Notes: generated from the sequence alone by a model not told the origin. 64,000 nucleotides of DNA from Ricinus communis (GCF_019578655.1 NC_063260.1:6450501-6514500), one strand, 5' to 3'. Counted from the first letter of the stretch, positions 24,361-37,800 are shown. Numbers and translations: made by a program.

Positions 24361-24693
24361 GGGCTTTTTATTTAAATAGAATAAAATAAAAAATTGTAAT
24401 TTCATATATTTTTCCAACTATGTCATTTAGTAGCAAAAGTATAATATACAATTTATGTATTTTTTTCTTATTTAAGAATATGGTGGTCACAGTAGACTAA
24501 TAACTTCTTAAAAGAAAAAAAATCTATGGGCTACAAATAGCCAGTATAAGGATTAAAAAAAACTATAATTATATGATATATTTAAAATATAAATAAATGA
24601 ATAAAAAGGAAAAAAAATTTATTAATTATTATAAGTTTCATAACAATAAATAAGATATCTCGTATTTAAACTCATTTAAAATACAATCATATG
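24361..24693. other. AT-rich spacer after the duplication breakpoint
   Basis: No membrane or kinase sequence and no gene was found here. Low-complexity A/T sequence runs up to the start of the gypsy LTR. Confidence 0.5.
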
Positions 24694-25135
24694 TGATAAA
24701 TGAGTATCATAAGTCAGTCTGTCTCACTCTAGAAAGGCAAGGTTGACTAAAGATTGATGTCTACCATGACTACGATTCTAAAAAAATGTGTCTTGAGAGG
24801 ACTCTAGTCATGGAGATCTAGAACTCTGAAGATGAATAAGAGTACAAATCCTAATACAATAAGAACGACCTACAAATATGGAGTTCTCTCCTAAATAGAT
24901 TAGAAGACCTCCAACGTCTATATAAAGAATGGGGATGTCACACACCAGGTACAAGCAATCTTACACTCTTAAACACTTTATCTACTCTCACATAAATTAT
25001 TGACTTTATCATTAGAGTGAGTGGCCAGACAACCCCATCCGATGCTTCCTGACTTTTCCTTGCAGATACTCCAGAGATTGAGGCCAGCCTTCAAAGATCC
25101 TTGTTGATAACTCGCCTCAACCGACCGAGTTATCA
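24694..25135 (+). repeat. 5' LTR (442 bp)
   Basis: It begins TGATAA and ends TTATCA, an exact terminal inversion. A TATA-like CTATATAAAG sits near 24920, in the promoter position for an LTR. Directly after it comes ATTGGCATTGTCTGTAG, a decayed form of the ATTGGCGCCGTCTGTGG primer site common in this gypsy group. Confidence 0.7.
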
Positions 25136-25152
25136 ATTGGCATTGTCTGTAG
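25136..25152 (+). other. Primer-binding site, decayed
   Basis: ATTGGCATTGTCTGTAG touches the LTR end and differs from the usual plant gypsy primer site mainly by C/G to T/A changes, as expected after methylated-C decay. Confidence 0.6.
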
Positions 25153-25949
25153 AAAACTTTATGCAAAAGCTTTGTTTTCCTACCCAATTACGCTAAATGG
25201 CAACCAATTAAGGTCAGAATGGAGATTTTCATCCGTTAGGAACTGCGAATGGGACCAGTAATTCCTCAGGTGGACCCCAATTCCTTCCATAGACCAGTCA
25301 ATCTCCTTTAGGTCCTCATGAAGCTGTCATCCCGACCTCCCAGCCTTGGAGAAGAAATCTTCTCAATGATTTCACGCTCGAGAAAATTTTCAGTGGAAAT
25401 TACACCTAGAGAGGTCCATCTCTAGTTGAAAATCTTTCGGTTGTTTGGCAAAGGGAGATAGGACAAAGGCTGCTAGCACCTTTGTCCCAAGCTCCAATCT
25501 TCATTTTGCATGTCACACCTTATAGCCGACCTCTGGCCCCGGGTTTTCCTTAGAGTCATTAGTAGCCATTGCCAGAGGACGTTGCTATGTATAATCGACA
25601 GGTGGAAGAGATTAAAAAGTATTATAAAAGTGTTATAGCTCAGACACTTGCAAGGCAGCCTACACTAGTAAGTACAAGTCGTGTTCCTACAACATCTGAG
25701 CATACCTTAGGTATCGATACGCCACCGACTATATAGATCCCGAGAACGACAAATACTCGGACGGAGGATAGTAGATCTTGTAAGAGAAACAACCGAGTTA
25801 GAAATATCGAAGAGGGAGTTCTAGTTCTCAAACCCATGATTCTACATGGATTGAGGATATCATCAATAAAAGAATTAATGATACCTTGAAGAAGTATCAT
25901 GCGGGGAGAATAATGAGAGAATAAATAATCTTTAAGGGCAATCCTTTAT

Positions 25950-26587
25950 GCTCGAGCATCCTAGTGGAGCATTTTCTTGAGAAATTGAGGCTCCCGCCTT
26001 TGGATTCTTATGATGGTTTAGGAGATCCTCTAGGCCATGTTAATAATTTCAATATTAAAATGGGATTGCATAATGTATCAGAGCCTATCAAGTGCAGGAT
26101 TTTTCCCACAAGCCTAAAAGAAAGTGTTCAAAAGTGGTATAAGAGCTTGCCAGATGGCTCTATATATGATTTTGCTACGTTGTTGAACTATTCAAAGATC
26201 GATTCATAGCATACCTTCGAAGAAGAGGTCAAGTGACTTGAAAAAGTGTATCCAGAGGCATGATGAAATTTTGAAGGATTTTATAGAAAGATTCAACAAG
26301 GAAGCTGTCCAGGTTAAAACACTCGACTAGGATATAACTATTGACGTGATGACCGACCATATCTATATGAAAAAGTTCAAGGACTCGCTAATTATCCATC
26401 CTCTAGAGTCATACGCTAAGCTCATGGACCGAGCTCACAGTTTTATCAGACTGGATGAAGATTACAAAGTGGGAAGGAGATCCGATTATGATAATCGATC
26501 GATATGTAAATCTGACCAGCCTAAGCAGGAGTCCAGAGATGACAAAAGGAAGGGTGACTCAAGGAGTAATGGCATGAGATGCATATA
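25950..26587 (+). pseudogene. Decayed gypsy gag
   Basis: Two open pieces (25964-26209 and 26346-26588) in different frames hold the gag core (GLHNVSEPIKCRIFPTSLKE and VQKWYKSLPDGS) and then a charged tail (RAHSFIRLDEDYKVGRRSD). The zinc knuckle is missing because the element is cut at about 26590. Confidence 0.7.
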
Positions 26588-26830
26588 ATATGAGATATTT
26601 ATTTATGAAATTTTAATAACCCAATAAACAACTAAATATAAGGGATATGAAAATTTTGTAAGAAACCAATAATCACCCACTAGAAATCCATCAACGAGGA
26701 TCTCCATTTCTTACTAGGAAGTGTGAGATTAGCCTAGTTAGTGGGAGGCATCATTTTGATTTAAAGACCAAAATCAAAATGTAATTACATAACAAGTCAC
26801 TAACAATTTATTATTCTTTGCAGATTTAAA

Positions 26831-29800
26831 ATGGCCCCCTTCAATCCACTTGCAAGCATACTTAATGCTGACCGGTTGATTGGACAGAATTTCATTAATT
26901 GGCTTAGGAATTTGAGAATAGTTCTTAATTTTGAGCATATTGCTTATGTCCTTCATACTAGGGTTCCTAGTCCCCTTCCTGCAGGGGCATCAGAAGAGGA
27001 ACATGCTACACTTGAGAAGTGGCACTCTAATGACATGCAAGCTAGGTGTTATATCATGACTTCCATGATTAATGAGCTGTAGAGACAACATGACAAAATA
27101 ATTGATGTTGTTAGCATCATTCTTCACTTTCAAGAGTTGTATGGTGAACAAAGCAGAACTGCTAGATAATATATATCAAAACAGTTGTTTGGGTCTAAGA
27201 TGGCTGAGGGTGCTAATGTGTTAGCACATGTACTTCAATTTGATTGAGCATCTTGAGATTTTAAATTTTCAATAGATGCTAATCTACATATTGATTTGAT
27301 ACTACAGTTCTTGCATGATTCCTTTTCCATGTTCATTATGAAAATTCATATGAACAAAATTGAGTGTACACTAGCTGGGCTCCTTAATCAAATAGTGATA
27401 GCTTAAGGAACTATGCAGGGTAAAGGTAAGGAGACTACTCTTATCTTTGCTTCGACTAGTAGGACTTAGTCAAAGAAAAAGGCAAAGGGCAGATCTGTTA
27501 TTAAATCCATTGGCAAGGTCTTCAAGGCTAGAGGCAAAGGAAAGGGTAAGGAAGTGTCTAATGACAAAGGGAAGTGTTTCTTTTGTCAAAAGGAAGGACA
27601 CTGGAAACGCAATTATGTTGAGTATCTGAAATCCTTGAAAGTCAAGGAAAGTGAAGGTACTATTATCTTTTGTGTTTCTGAATCTTTTTTTCATTTGGTT
27701 CATCATCATCTAATTCTTGGGTGTTAGATTCTGGTGCTAGTACTCATGTTTGTAGTTCTATACAGGATCTGGCAGCAAGTAGGATCCTTAAGAAGTATGA
27801 GATAATTCTGAAGATTGGGAATGGAGCAAGTGTTACTGCAGTCGCCATAGGAACTACTTTTGTTATTTTATCTACTAGATGTAAACTAATATTAGAGGAC
27901 TACTTATATGTACCTAAGGCATATAGAAACATCATGTTACTTTTTGCTTTAGTAGTTAAGAATTATGAATTCAAGTTTGCAAAGATGTTTGCCAAGTTCA
28001 TTTTGGAAATGAATATATTGCATATTGTACTTTAATTAATGGTCTCTATTATTTAAATTTATATGTAGATAAAGCTGAAACACATAATGTAAATATAAAT
28101 GCCAAAGCAACCAAAGATCTAAATCTGAGATATTTTTGGCATCTTAGATTAAGTCATATTATAAAAGAAAGAATCACTAAATTGGTTAAAATGGGATTAG
28201 TGAATTCCATTGTTCCTGAACCATATCCGACGTGTGAATCTTGTCTTCAAGGTAAAATGACACGATCACCCTTTACAAGACAAAGGGAATGAGACTCGAA
28301 TGTTTTAGGACTGATACATAGTGATGTATGTGGACCTTTTAACATTATGGCACGTGGTGGTTATATTTATTTCATTACCTTTACTAATGATTTATCACAG
28401 TGTGGGTATTTGTATCTTATGAGATATAAGTCTGAATCCTTTGAAAAGTTTAAAGAATTTAAAGCTGAAGTGGAGAATCAGACAGGCCTAAGTATTAAAG
28501 CCCTTCGATCTGATCGAGGTGATGAATATTTGAGCAATGAGTTTGATCAGTTCCTAAAGGAACATGGCATTGTTTCATAGTTAACTCCCCCTGGAACACC
28601 ACAATTGAATGGTGTATCTAAAAGGAGGAATCACACCTTATTAGACATGGTACAATCGATGATGAGCTTTATTGATTTACCAACTTCCTTATGGGGATAT
28701 GCCTTCCTTACAACATTATATCTTTTGAACAGAGTTCCTTCTAAGTCTGTCCTTAAAACTCCATATGAGATATGGACTGGAAGGGAACCCAATCTTAAAG
28801 ATTTAATATTTGAGGCTATCCAGCTTTTGTTAGAAAGCTAAGAACAGAAAAACTGGAACCCCAATCTACTAAAGGAAGATTTGTTGGATATGCTAAAGAA
28901 ACAAAAGATATCATTTCTATTTCTGTTGATATGACCATTATTATTAGCAGCGATGCTATCTTTCTTGAAAAATAGTTTATTCAAGATAATAGGAGTAAAA
29001 AGAAGATAGAATTCGATGAAGTGTCATTTGAACAATGAATCAGTCAAGACCAATTAATAAACCATCGCCTATCAACCCTATCACTACATTACCTTGAAGG
29101 TCTAGTAGAATTTTTTATCCACCAAATAGATATTGCATGCTCCATGGGAATGTAAAGAAGTTATTTACTTATGGAGATGCAGATCATATAGATGATCCTA
29201 CTAGTTATTAAGAAACAATATCAGATATTGATTCTAGCAAATGGCATAAGGCAATGAGATTAAAAATGGATTCCATGTATAAGAATGAAGTTTGAGATCT
29301 TGTAGACCCTCGTATTGTACCTATAGGGAACAAATTGGTTTATAAGAGAAAGATTGGTTCTGATGAAAAGGTTAAAGCTTTCAAAGCTAGGCTAGTGGCG
29401 AAAGGATATCGCCAAAGGTAAGGAATTGACTATGAGGATACTTTCTCTCTTATAGCCATGTTTAAATCTATTAGGATTTTATTAGCCATTGTTGCATACT
29501 ATGATTGTGAGATTTAGCAGATGGATGTCAAAACAGCCTTCCTTAATGGATATATTAAGGAGGACATCTATATGGACCAACCTAAGGGCTTTGAATCCAA
29601 GGGCACTCATAATTAAGTATGCAAACTTAAGAGATCCATTTATGGTTTTAAGCAAGCTTCGAGGAGTTAGAACATTCGTTTTGATGATGCAATCAAATCA
29701 TTTGGTTTCATCAACAATGTGGATGAACCCTATGTGTATAAGAAGGTTAGCGGAAGTACTATCACTTTTTTTGTACTTTATGTAGATGATATATTGTTGT

Positions 29801-30260
29801 TTGGAAATGATATAGGCATGTTGAATTCCATGAAAGTATGGTTGTCAAAGATTTTCTCCATGAAAGACTTAGGTGAAGCAACCTATATTCTGGAAATTCA
29901 TATCTATAGAGATAGATCGAAAATGACTATAGGGCTTTCTCAAAGTCTTTACTTATATAAGGTGTTGAAGAAATTCAACATGCTTGATTCTAGGAGAGCA
30001 TTGTTACCTTTTAGGCATGGTATTCATCTTTCAAAAGACATGTCTCCAAAGACATATGGTGAAAGAGAATAGGATTCCATATACTTCAGCAATTGGAAGT
30101 TTAATGTATGCTATATTATATACTGGGCCAAATATTGCCTATGCTGTGATTATTACTAACAGGTTTCAGTCTAACCCAAGCGAGGAGCACTGGACAACGG
30201 TCAAGAATATCTTTAAGTACGTGCGAAGGACTAAAGATATATTCTTGACATATGGTAGAG
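26831..30260 (+). pseudogene. Broken copia polyprotein
   Basis: Gag starts MAPFNPLASILNADRL at 26831. The zinc knuckle CFFCQKEGHWKRN (about 27580) has lost its last Cys, reading NYVEYL. The protease keeps LDSGASTHVC (about 27724). The integrase zinc region (FWHLRLSH then CESCLQGK) is at about 28135-28255. The core has both Asp residues (HSDVCGPF, SDRGDEY), but the catalytic Glu codon is AAA at 28619-28621, giving NGVSKRRN instead of NGVSERRN. Reverse transcriptase has KTAFLNGYI (about 29530) and the LYVDDILLFG box (about 29778). RNase H is partial (SAIGSLMYA to VRRTKDIFLTYG, about 30090-30255). Multiple stops and frameshifts are present. Confidence 0.85.
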
Positions 30261-31900
30261 GAGAATTCTTTTTACTTTTTGGTCCATACATTGTGATATT
30301 ATTATATAATGAATATCTTTTTATTTATGACAGTTGTCTTTTATTCATTTTTATAGTAATATAATTATTGAATGAGTTCAATAATATTTATTAAAGAATC
30401 CATTCTTAAGATTTAAGAATATGAGTGACGGATGATCTGTAGAGTAAATATTATATAATAGTACTTGGTCGTAGGATTAAATATTGGACATCTTTAATTC
30501 GGAAGACCAACATAATGTGTTTAACCTTATGATTAGTATGAGATACTAATATATATGTGATGGTGAGTCTCATGCCATTTAGTATGAGTTACTGAGTTAA
30601 TCATTATGAGTCACTTGTGAGACAAATGGACTGAACATGACTTGCAAAAATAATAAATCACATGGATAATTTACTTAAATTATTGATTTATATTAAGTTA
30701 TGATGGTATAACTAATCTTTAGACTTGAGATGACAAAGTGGTCTCATGAATATGTAATTGAAATTTGTTTATGCTATAGGTATCTGTTCATTATAAGAAT
30801 GGGTACTTGCAGATAATGACTCGAGTTGCATATGCATGGAAGCAGGTGTTCATCAACAAGGAATCCATTGCTTTGAGTAAATAAGAAGAATGTCCTATGT
30901 GATCCGGCAACATCTTGATTAGAAAATCATTGACCGAGTAATTATGATTAATGAAAAAAGGGGTTTTCGTATTAATCATATTTAGTCAAGATGTATAGTG
31001 GATTTGTCTATTCCATGATCCTCGCTTGATCGGGATATTATTCGGTGGAAGGATTTAATTACATGGTAATGATAAATAATAGATTCATAGATAACCAATA
31101 CCTTTATTATTAATTTGATAATTATAATATGTTGGTAGACATCATAATTTATGGGAACAATTGAGAGACAATTATTTACTTGTTCTCTTAATTGATTAAA
31201 TTGGTTTAATTAATATTAAAGAGTTTAATATTAAATTATCATGGCCAATTAATATGGTACCTAGAAAGTCATACACGTTAAGATCGACTCAGGCAAAGGG
31301 AAGGACTTGACTTATACCTCAGGTAGGAATACTAGCATCTTTTGAAGTTAAAATCCGTATTGATAATGTTAAAATATATATTGAGGATCTTTTATACACA
31401 TCATCATAAAAGATTTATGATAACACGTATAAGTGGATAAATATATTAATGATAATTTGTCATTAACATCATGAACCAAAATATAATTTTACATTATCAA
31501 TATATCAATATTCAAAATGATTTTGAATTTACTAGTAACCTAACTTTTGAAAAGAAAATGATACAGAGAAGAAGAAGAAGTGTTCTTGGTTTTTTCAAAG
31601 AATTCAAGCTATACCAAAGAGTCCATTGTGTGAGATAATTTAGAGAATTTGCATTTGCAAATCTCTATTTGATTCTCTATCAAATTCAATATCAAAACAA
31701 GAGAAGAAATCAGTTCTTCAAGATTTCATGTTCTTCATTTCTTCATTAAAGGAAAAAATTCATTTTTCTAACTTAAACCTCAATTTCAACTTGTAAAACC
31801 TAATTTTCAAGTGTTGTGAATCAATTTCTTGCTTCCCTGCAATGTATATGTGATATATAATAAACATTGCTAATATGACGAATCAATTAGGTATTTTTAT
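30261..31900 (+). repeat. Copia 3' non-coding region and probable 3' LTR
   Basis: No gene. Words such as GAGTTGCATATGCATGGAAGC and ATGATTAATG match the feel of the long 3' spacer seen in this copia type, and 31560-31860 has a leader-like run (GAAGAAGAAGAAGTG, then CAATTTCAACTTG). Without the partner LTR its limits cannot be set. Confidence 0.4.
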
Positions 31901-32069
31901 TTTTAATGGTCAAATCAGCAAAAATATACCGAGAAAATGTTAGATACCTTAAATTAAAACAGAAAATAGAAGTAATGGTATCAAAAAGAAAAAAATAAAA
32001 ATATTAACACCAATTGGATCCCAATATAAATTTGTAGTCATAATCTTAATAGGAAATGATGATTATTAT

Positions 32070-32415
32070 GGGTAAATAATATTGAGTCACCAAACTATGC
32101 CATTCATAATAAACCGGTAACAAATATTTGATTTATAACTAAATGGCTAATGAATTTTAATGTTAATAACACCGATGAGTTTTATGTAATAAAAATATGC
32201 TGAAATTTTAATTTTAAATGATAAATGGAGGATACATTTTTGTTATAAAGTACAAATTTTGATGACCATCTATGTTATTTACTCTCCAGATGTACTAGAA
32301 AAATTCACTTGTGTTGTTAAATTAAAGTTACCAATAAATTAGTTACAAACCAAAAATTTGACACTTTTTTATTATAAAGTGTAAAATTTGATAATTACTA
32401 AATTATTTAATTATT
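32070..32415. repeat. Small foldback element (MITE-like)
   Basis: About 100 bases at each end (32070-32170 and 32310-32415) are imperfect inverted copies. Both contain a GGTAACA/TGTTACC-type core and AATATTTGATTTATAAC-like sequence. No clear target duplication. Confidence 0.4.
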
Positions 32416-32597
32416 GTACCTATATTTATGAGAATAGATACCTCATACAATTAGAGGGTTTGAAATTACATAAATCTTCTCTAAATATGCTATGAGTGAC
32501 ACCAATAACTCTAGGTGCTAAAAGGCAAAATTTTAATTTAAGCTAAATTTAATATAATTTTCATTTTTTAAGGACTGAATTTCAATTAAATATAATT

Positions 32598-32705
32598 ATA
32601 GTTAGTCCTTAATTGGTAAGATTTCTTGCCATTCAAAGTAAGAGGTCTCGAGTTTGAAATCTTATTCTATCTTTTTTAGAGTTAACTTTTTAAGTAAATT
32701 ACACA
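32598..32705 (+). repeat. Probable tRNA-derived SINE
   Basis: TAGTCCTTAATTGG resembles an A box and GAGTTTGAAATC, about 45 bases later, resembles a B box (GGTTCGAATCC). A T-rich end follows. A similar arrangement lies at about 50418-50480 (AAATGGATAGTGC, then GGGCTTGAATCTAG). Confidence 0.4.
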
Positions 32706-33050
32706 AACAATTTTTCACTTTTAGCTTTTGGCTTTTATATTACGGAAGATCTTAAATTTTAATATGTAAAAATAAATTTTCTAAATTTTATTAAAATATC
32801 ACTAAATTTTTGTTGTCTATTTTCGTTTGAGAAATCAACAGAAAAATTACTTGAATTCACATGAAATGTTCTTTTAAAAAAAAAATACATCAAAAGTTTT
32901 TTTTTTCCGCGTCAGCATATGTTTCCACCAACCTAAAACTAAACTAAAAACTGACAGAAAGCTAAAATTACAAACTATGGCTAAATTCAGCCCTCTAATT
33001 AAATCATCGTTAATTTGTGAGGTAGAAAATGAGACTGAATAGCAGTAAAT

Positions 33051-33785
33051 AGGAGAGAAAATTACAAATGTGGTGTTTTTAATTTTTTCTATTTTAATAT
33101 TTAAATTATTTTTTTGAATTGAGTATCTAAATCCGATAAAAATGTTAATATAGTGTCTCTAGCCGATTTTATAGGCTAAAATATTTATTTAATTTATTTT
33201 AAATAGTAAATTAACTTAAATTCTTATTCATTTTAGTACTATTTATTTAAAATTTTATTTTTTTTTAAAAAGATTAAAAGAAGAAATAATAAAATTATTT
33301 TATTTTCTCATGTATTCAAATAAAAATTAAAAAATATTGAAACTCATTTTTTTTTATTTTTATACATTCGCCTTAAAAATAAAAATAAAATATATCTTTT
33401 CATCTCAAAACAGTAGAAAAAGAAAATATATATATATAAAATTTTAAAAAATTATTTTTAGAAATAAAAATACGGTGAGTGATTTTTAAAAAAATTAAAA
33501 ATTAAAAATTTCATCCAACATTTATTTTAGTGTTAAAAAAAGATATAATAGACAATAGAAAAAACAAAAAAAAATTAAGGAAAATAAAAAAGTAGAAAAA
33601 ATTGTAAGCAATGATGAATAAGGATATTTAGATAATTTTATATGTAAAATGAGTTTATTTTAACCTGTAAAAAAACATGTAAGAGATACTAAAATATATA
33701 GAAATTAATAATTCAAATACTTAATTAAAAAATAATTTAAAAACTAAAATAGAAAAATTAAAATACTAAAATTTATAATTATTCC
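33051..33785. repeat. AT-rich foldback MITE
   Basis: About 110 bases at 33051-33170 reappear inverted at 33675-33785 (shared TCTATTTTA..TTTAAATTATTTTTT pattern, then GTATCT). The interior has no coding frame. The target duplication could not be fixed because both flanks are AT-rich. Confidence 0.5.
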
Positions 33786-36017
33786 TAAATAAAATGACAA
33801 AAAAATATTGAGTTTTAATTGATAAAAGAAGAGGAAAAGAAAATTGCCTGTGTGAGAGCTCGAGAACTTGAACCCTTTTTTGGGTTAAGAATCATAAGAG
33901 CAAATCCAGAACAGCAAGTATCCCACAAATTATTCTTATCATAACATTACAAATAATAGATAATAACAAATTATATGAAATAATACATATATATATAAAT
34001 GTCCGACAGCTAAGATATTCTTAATATGTTTATTTAATATTTGACACATTAAATTTTTGTTCTGACATATATACTTAAGATATAGAATTTAAGTTTATAT
34101 ATAGTTTTATAATTTTTCTAATAATATAGTGATTAATAAGTTACATTTCTAATCAAATAATAATATTAATTCTATTATAAAAGATAACATATTAATTATA
34201 TTTAATATTTTATTAACTAATAAATTATTTTTCTAATTAGATAATACTTCTAATTCTAGAAAATAACATCGTAATTTATATTTTTAATATTGTATTCAAT
34301 AATAAATTTTTAATCTAAAAGATAATAATATCAATTATAATGATAGTACTAATTTATATAATACTAAAATTAATTAATAAATATTTATAAAATAATTTTT
34401 ATATTATTTCATTAATAACATTTTTAAGAAATCAAGAAAAATATTTAAAAATAGTTAGTTTGCTATTATGTTTTAAAATATTATAAATTAATATTAAATA
34501 TTAAAAATTTATTAAAATAGATCTATAAGATTGATTTTATAATTAAAATAATAAAAACAGTCGTATAACACACAAATAAACAACTTTATTAATGAATATG
34601 AAAGGTTCAGAATAAAAAGAAAAAAAGAGGGAAAGAGGAAGTAAAGGAGTGTTGATAGGAGCAAAGAACATATAGAGGATATTTAAAGTAAAAATGAATT
34701 TTGGTACATAATCAACACGCAAATTCACAAAAATCAAAACCACACCGTGCAGCCATTGAGTGAGCATCAAAAGAAAAGAAAAAAAAAAACACACCCATAT
34801 TTTTTCTTTCTTACTTTTTTCATTTATAAAAAACCAAAACATGTAAAAAAAAAAAAAGAAAAAGAACCAATTGAGTTTATTGACGCATGGACTGTTTTAT
34901 CAGATTCTTCTAAAATATGACGACGAATTGAGTTTATTTTTTAGGATAGATTTGTCTAGTTTTGTTGAATTACCTGTCTAGAGAAGCCAATGATCTCCTA
35001 CCGTGAAGAAACTTAAAAAGAAAGGATCCAAACTAATTATAATAATGTAATGAAAGATTAAAATCAAAGGATGAAATCATCTTTAGTTTACACCCCTCGA
35101 TGTGTAAAAAATTTTATGATTTATTTATTTTATTATTATAATACATTAGCTGCCGTGTCAATATTTCGTTAACTATTCAAACGGGAATGTGATATCAAAG
35201 GTTTATTTATTACCTAACTTATAATTGAAAGTGTTTTATGTTACAAATTAAAAAATTTGAAAACTTTAGTGACATAAAGGGTAAAAGTTAAGGATTGTAT
35301 TTTTAATTAAAAAATATTAAATATAAACCCTTAATTTTTTATAGAGTGAAAATTGAGAAAGAAATATAAGATATATAGTGGTCAATCTAAAAAAACTTCA
35401 TCCTCTTACTAACATATACTAATCATATTTTTAATTAAAAAATATTAAATATAACAAAATAAGATGTGAAATCCATATGAGCCCCAAAAGAAAACCAACC
35501 CATCCCTCTAACACTAAAATGTATTTGATTAAATAAATAAATGAATATAACCAACCTTTGAGATGTTAAATTGTAGTCAAATCTCAGATGTTCGAGACTG
35601 AAGTTCAGTTAATTTTGCTTTTTTACACCTCTCTCGCTGCGGTGAAGACAAGGGAAAATTCCCTCTGATTCTCGAACAAAGACTGTTCACGAGTTGCGTT
35701 CGACAATTTCGAGTGAAATTTGCAATGATGAAGAGCAAAATGAAGATCATGGCCATGGGGTTGTATTTTTATTAGGAGTAGAAATTCAGACCCTGCTCCT
35801 ATTAAGTATTGACGGAGACTGCCAGTTGCCAATTCTATTGAAGATGATAATAAAGGTAAATGGGTAGTTTCTGAGGCTGCTTTGAAGAGTAAAATCATGG
35901 GTTTCTAGTGCTGATCTCAGTGCCTCCTTCAGTTTGTTCCATTTTGTTTTTCATTATTTTATAACATTTCCTCACTCATACGTTACTTGTAGAGCATTTA
36001 TATGTTGCTTATTGCAT
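33786..36017. other. AT-rich intergenic DNA with a dispersed repeat
   Basis: The stretch at about 34050-34575 is a copy of the dispersed repeat described at 44165. The stretch at 35620-35910 is less AT-rich and reads like a dead coding piece on the plus strand (KGKWVVSEAALKSKIMGF), but I do not recognise it and it is broken by stops. No live gene found. Confidence 0.45.
34050..34575 (+). repeat. Dispersed repeat, copy 1
   Basis: Aligns base by base with about 44165-44780. Shared blocks include AATAAGTTACAT, TTAGTTTGCTATTAT and TAATACTAAAATTAATTAAT. It ends GTCGTATAACACACAAATAA where copy 2 has a better preserved end. Confidence 0.65.
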
Positions 36018-37800
36018 TTCAGATTCCTATACTTTGTCTTATATTAGAAGTTGAAAACAAATCTTCATTGTCGTTGTGGGGAAGTGGGGAAGGGGTTCTG
36101 TATTAGTACTTCAATTTTTTCCCTACGCAAAATGATGATAAGAATGCGAGTAGTTGACTACATCAAAGCCGCCAATTGTATCCATAATTTCCTGCCCAGT
36201 TTCTTTCAAGTGGATCGAGTTCCCGGTCAAGGTCATCATCCACTTCCAGTTTTAGTTACGCGCTTTCACCAAAAAGTGCTTCACTTTTTTTTTTTTACTG
36301 AAGTTGACTGTTGACTTGAAGCTAATTGGTGTATATCCATTATAATTAGCAAATTGTTTAATTAGTTTCTTTGCATCTCTTATCTTTCTTCTGCTGTTAG
36401 CACTTGGTTTCCTGCAATGACCACTAGTTTCTGCACTAATTCTTTAGTCCTCTACTTTCTTGGTTTGCTTTACTTTGTTAACTTATCAAATGCTGAAACT
36501 TTTGATTACCCATCTGCAAATCTCTCTACCTCATGGAGAAATAGTCCCTCTCTTCCACATTCTATAGAATTCACAGATGGATCGACTGTGAGAGCCATCC
36601 TTCTCAGAGGAACCTTTGGTCCAAGGTTCGCTTGCGGTTTCTTCTGCAATGGAACTTGCGACTCTTATCTCTTTGCCATCTTTATTGTTCAAACCAATAG
36701 TGCTTCATATATAACCTCTCCTGCTATTGGTTTCCCTCAAGTAGTTTGGTCAGCTAACAGAAATAATCCTGTTCGCATCAATGCGACCTTGCAGTTCACA
36801 TCAGGTGGAGATTTGATCTTGAAAGATGTTGATGGAACTATAGCTTGGTCTACGAATACTGCGGACAAGTCTGTTGCAGGCTTAAACTTGACTGATATGG
36901 GAAATCTTGTGCTTTTTGATGATAAAGATAGAGTAGTTTGGCAATCTTTTGATCACCCAACTGACTCTTTGGTTCCTGGACAAAAGCTGGTATCAGGAAA
37001 GAAACTTATCCCTAGTGTTTCTGCAACAAATTGGACTCAATTGAGTTTGCTTTTGATCTCCGTTACTGATGAAGGCATGTTTGCTTCAGTAGAGTCTAAT
37101 CCACCACAGGTGTATGAAGAACTTCAAGTTTATGGCAAAAAGACTAATAGAGAACCAACCTATGTCACTCTTCGAAATGGAAGCTTTGCATTGTTTGCAA
37201 ATTCTTCTGAGCCAAGTGAGCCAGATATGTTCGTGAACGTTCCTCAGGCCTCATCAACACAATATGCAAGATTTTTTGCTGATGGGCATTTGAGAGTTTA
37301 CGAGTGGGGAACAAATGGGTGGACAGTAGTAGCAGATCTGCTTTCATCTCCAGGGTATGAATGTTTCTACCCTACAGTTTGTGGGAATTATGGCATTTGC
37401 TCAGATAGACAGTGCAGTTGTCCTTCGACGGCCTATTTCAAGCAGATAACTGATAGACAGCCTAATCTTGGGTGTTCTGCGATTATCCCCTTGTCTTGCG
37501 GAGCTTCAAAAAATCATAGTTTCTTAGAGCTCAAAGATACAACCTATTCCTCCTTTCAGACAGACCTTGAAAATGTGGATTCAGAGAGTTGCAAGATGGC
37601 TTGTTCAAAGAATTGCTCGTGCAAAGCTGCAATTTTTCAATATGGTTCTGATTCTGCCAGTGGTTTTTGCTACATGCCAAATGAGATATTTTCATTGATA
37701 AACAATGATAAGGAGAAAACTCATTTCAACTCTACTGTATACTTAAAGGTGCAAGATGTTCCAGTTGTGCAAAACGCCCCAACTACAGAAGCTTTACTTC
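36018..37800 (+). repeat. Right copy of the segmental duplication
   Basis: Counterpart of 22575-24360. The coding parts align with a constant offset of 13457 bases. The promoter parts differ more, including indels such as the block around 36115-36140 that is absent from the other copy. Confidence 0.85.

Larger units (their letters stand above)
24694..26590 (+). mobile_element. 5' end of a gypsy retrotransposon
   Basis: It has an LTR, a primer site and a decayed gag, then stops abruptly where the copia element starts near 26590. The gag frame contains LPPLDSYDGLGDPLGHVNNF and LKESVQKWYKSLPDGSI, typical of the plant gypsy retrotransposon-gag domain. No protease or polymerase of this element was found in the window. 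Confidence 0.75.
26590..31900 (+). mobile_element. Decayed Ty1/copia retrotransposon
   Basis: The order gag, protease, integrase, reverse transcriptase, RNase H is diagnostic of copia. The 5' LTR is missing or unrecognisable: only about 240 bases separate the gypsy gag from the copia gag ATG, with no normal primer site. RNase H ends abruptly near 30250. About 1.6 kb follows, including likely 3' non-coding and LTR sequence, up to about 31900. It sits inside or against the gypsy element and lies between the two receptor copies. Confidence 0.75.
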
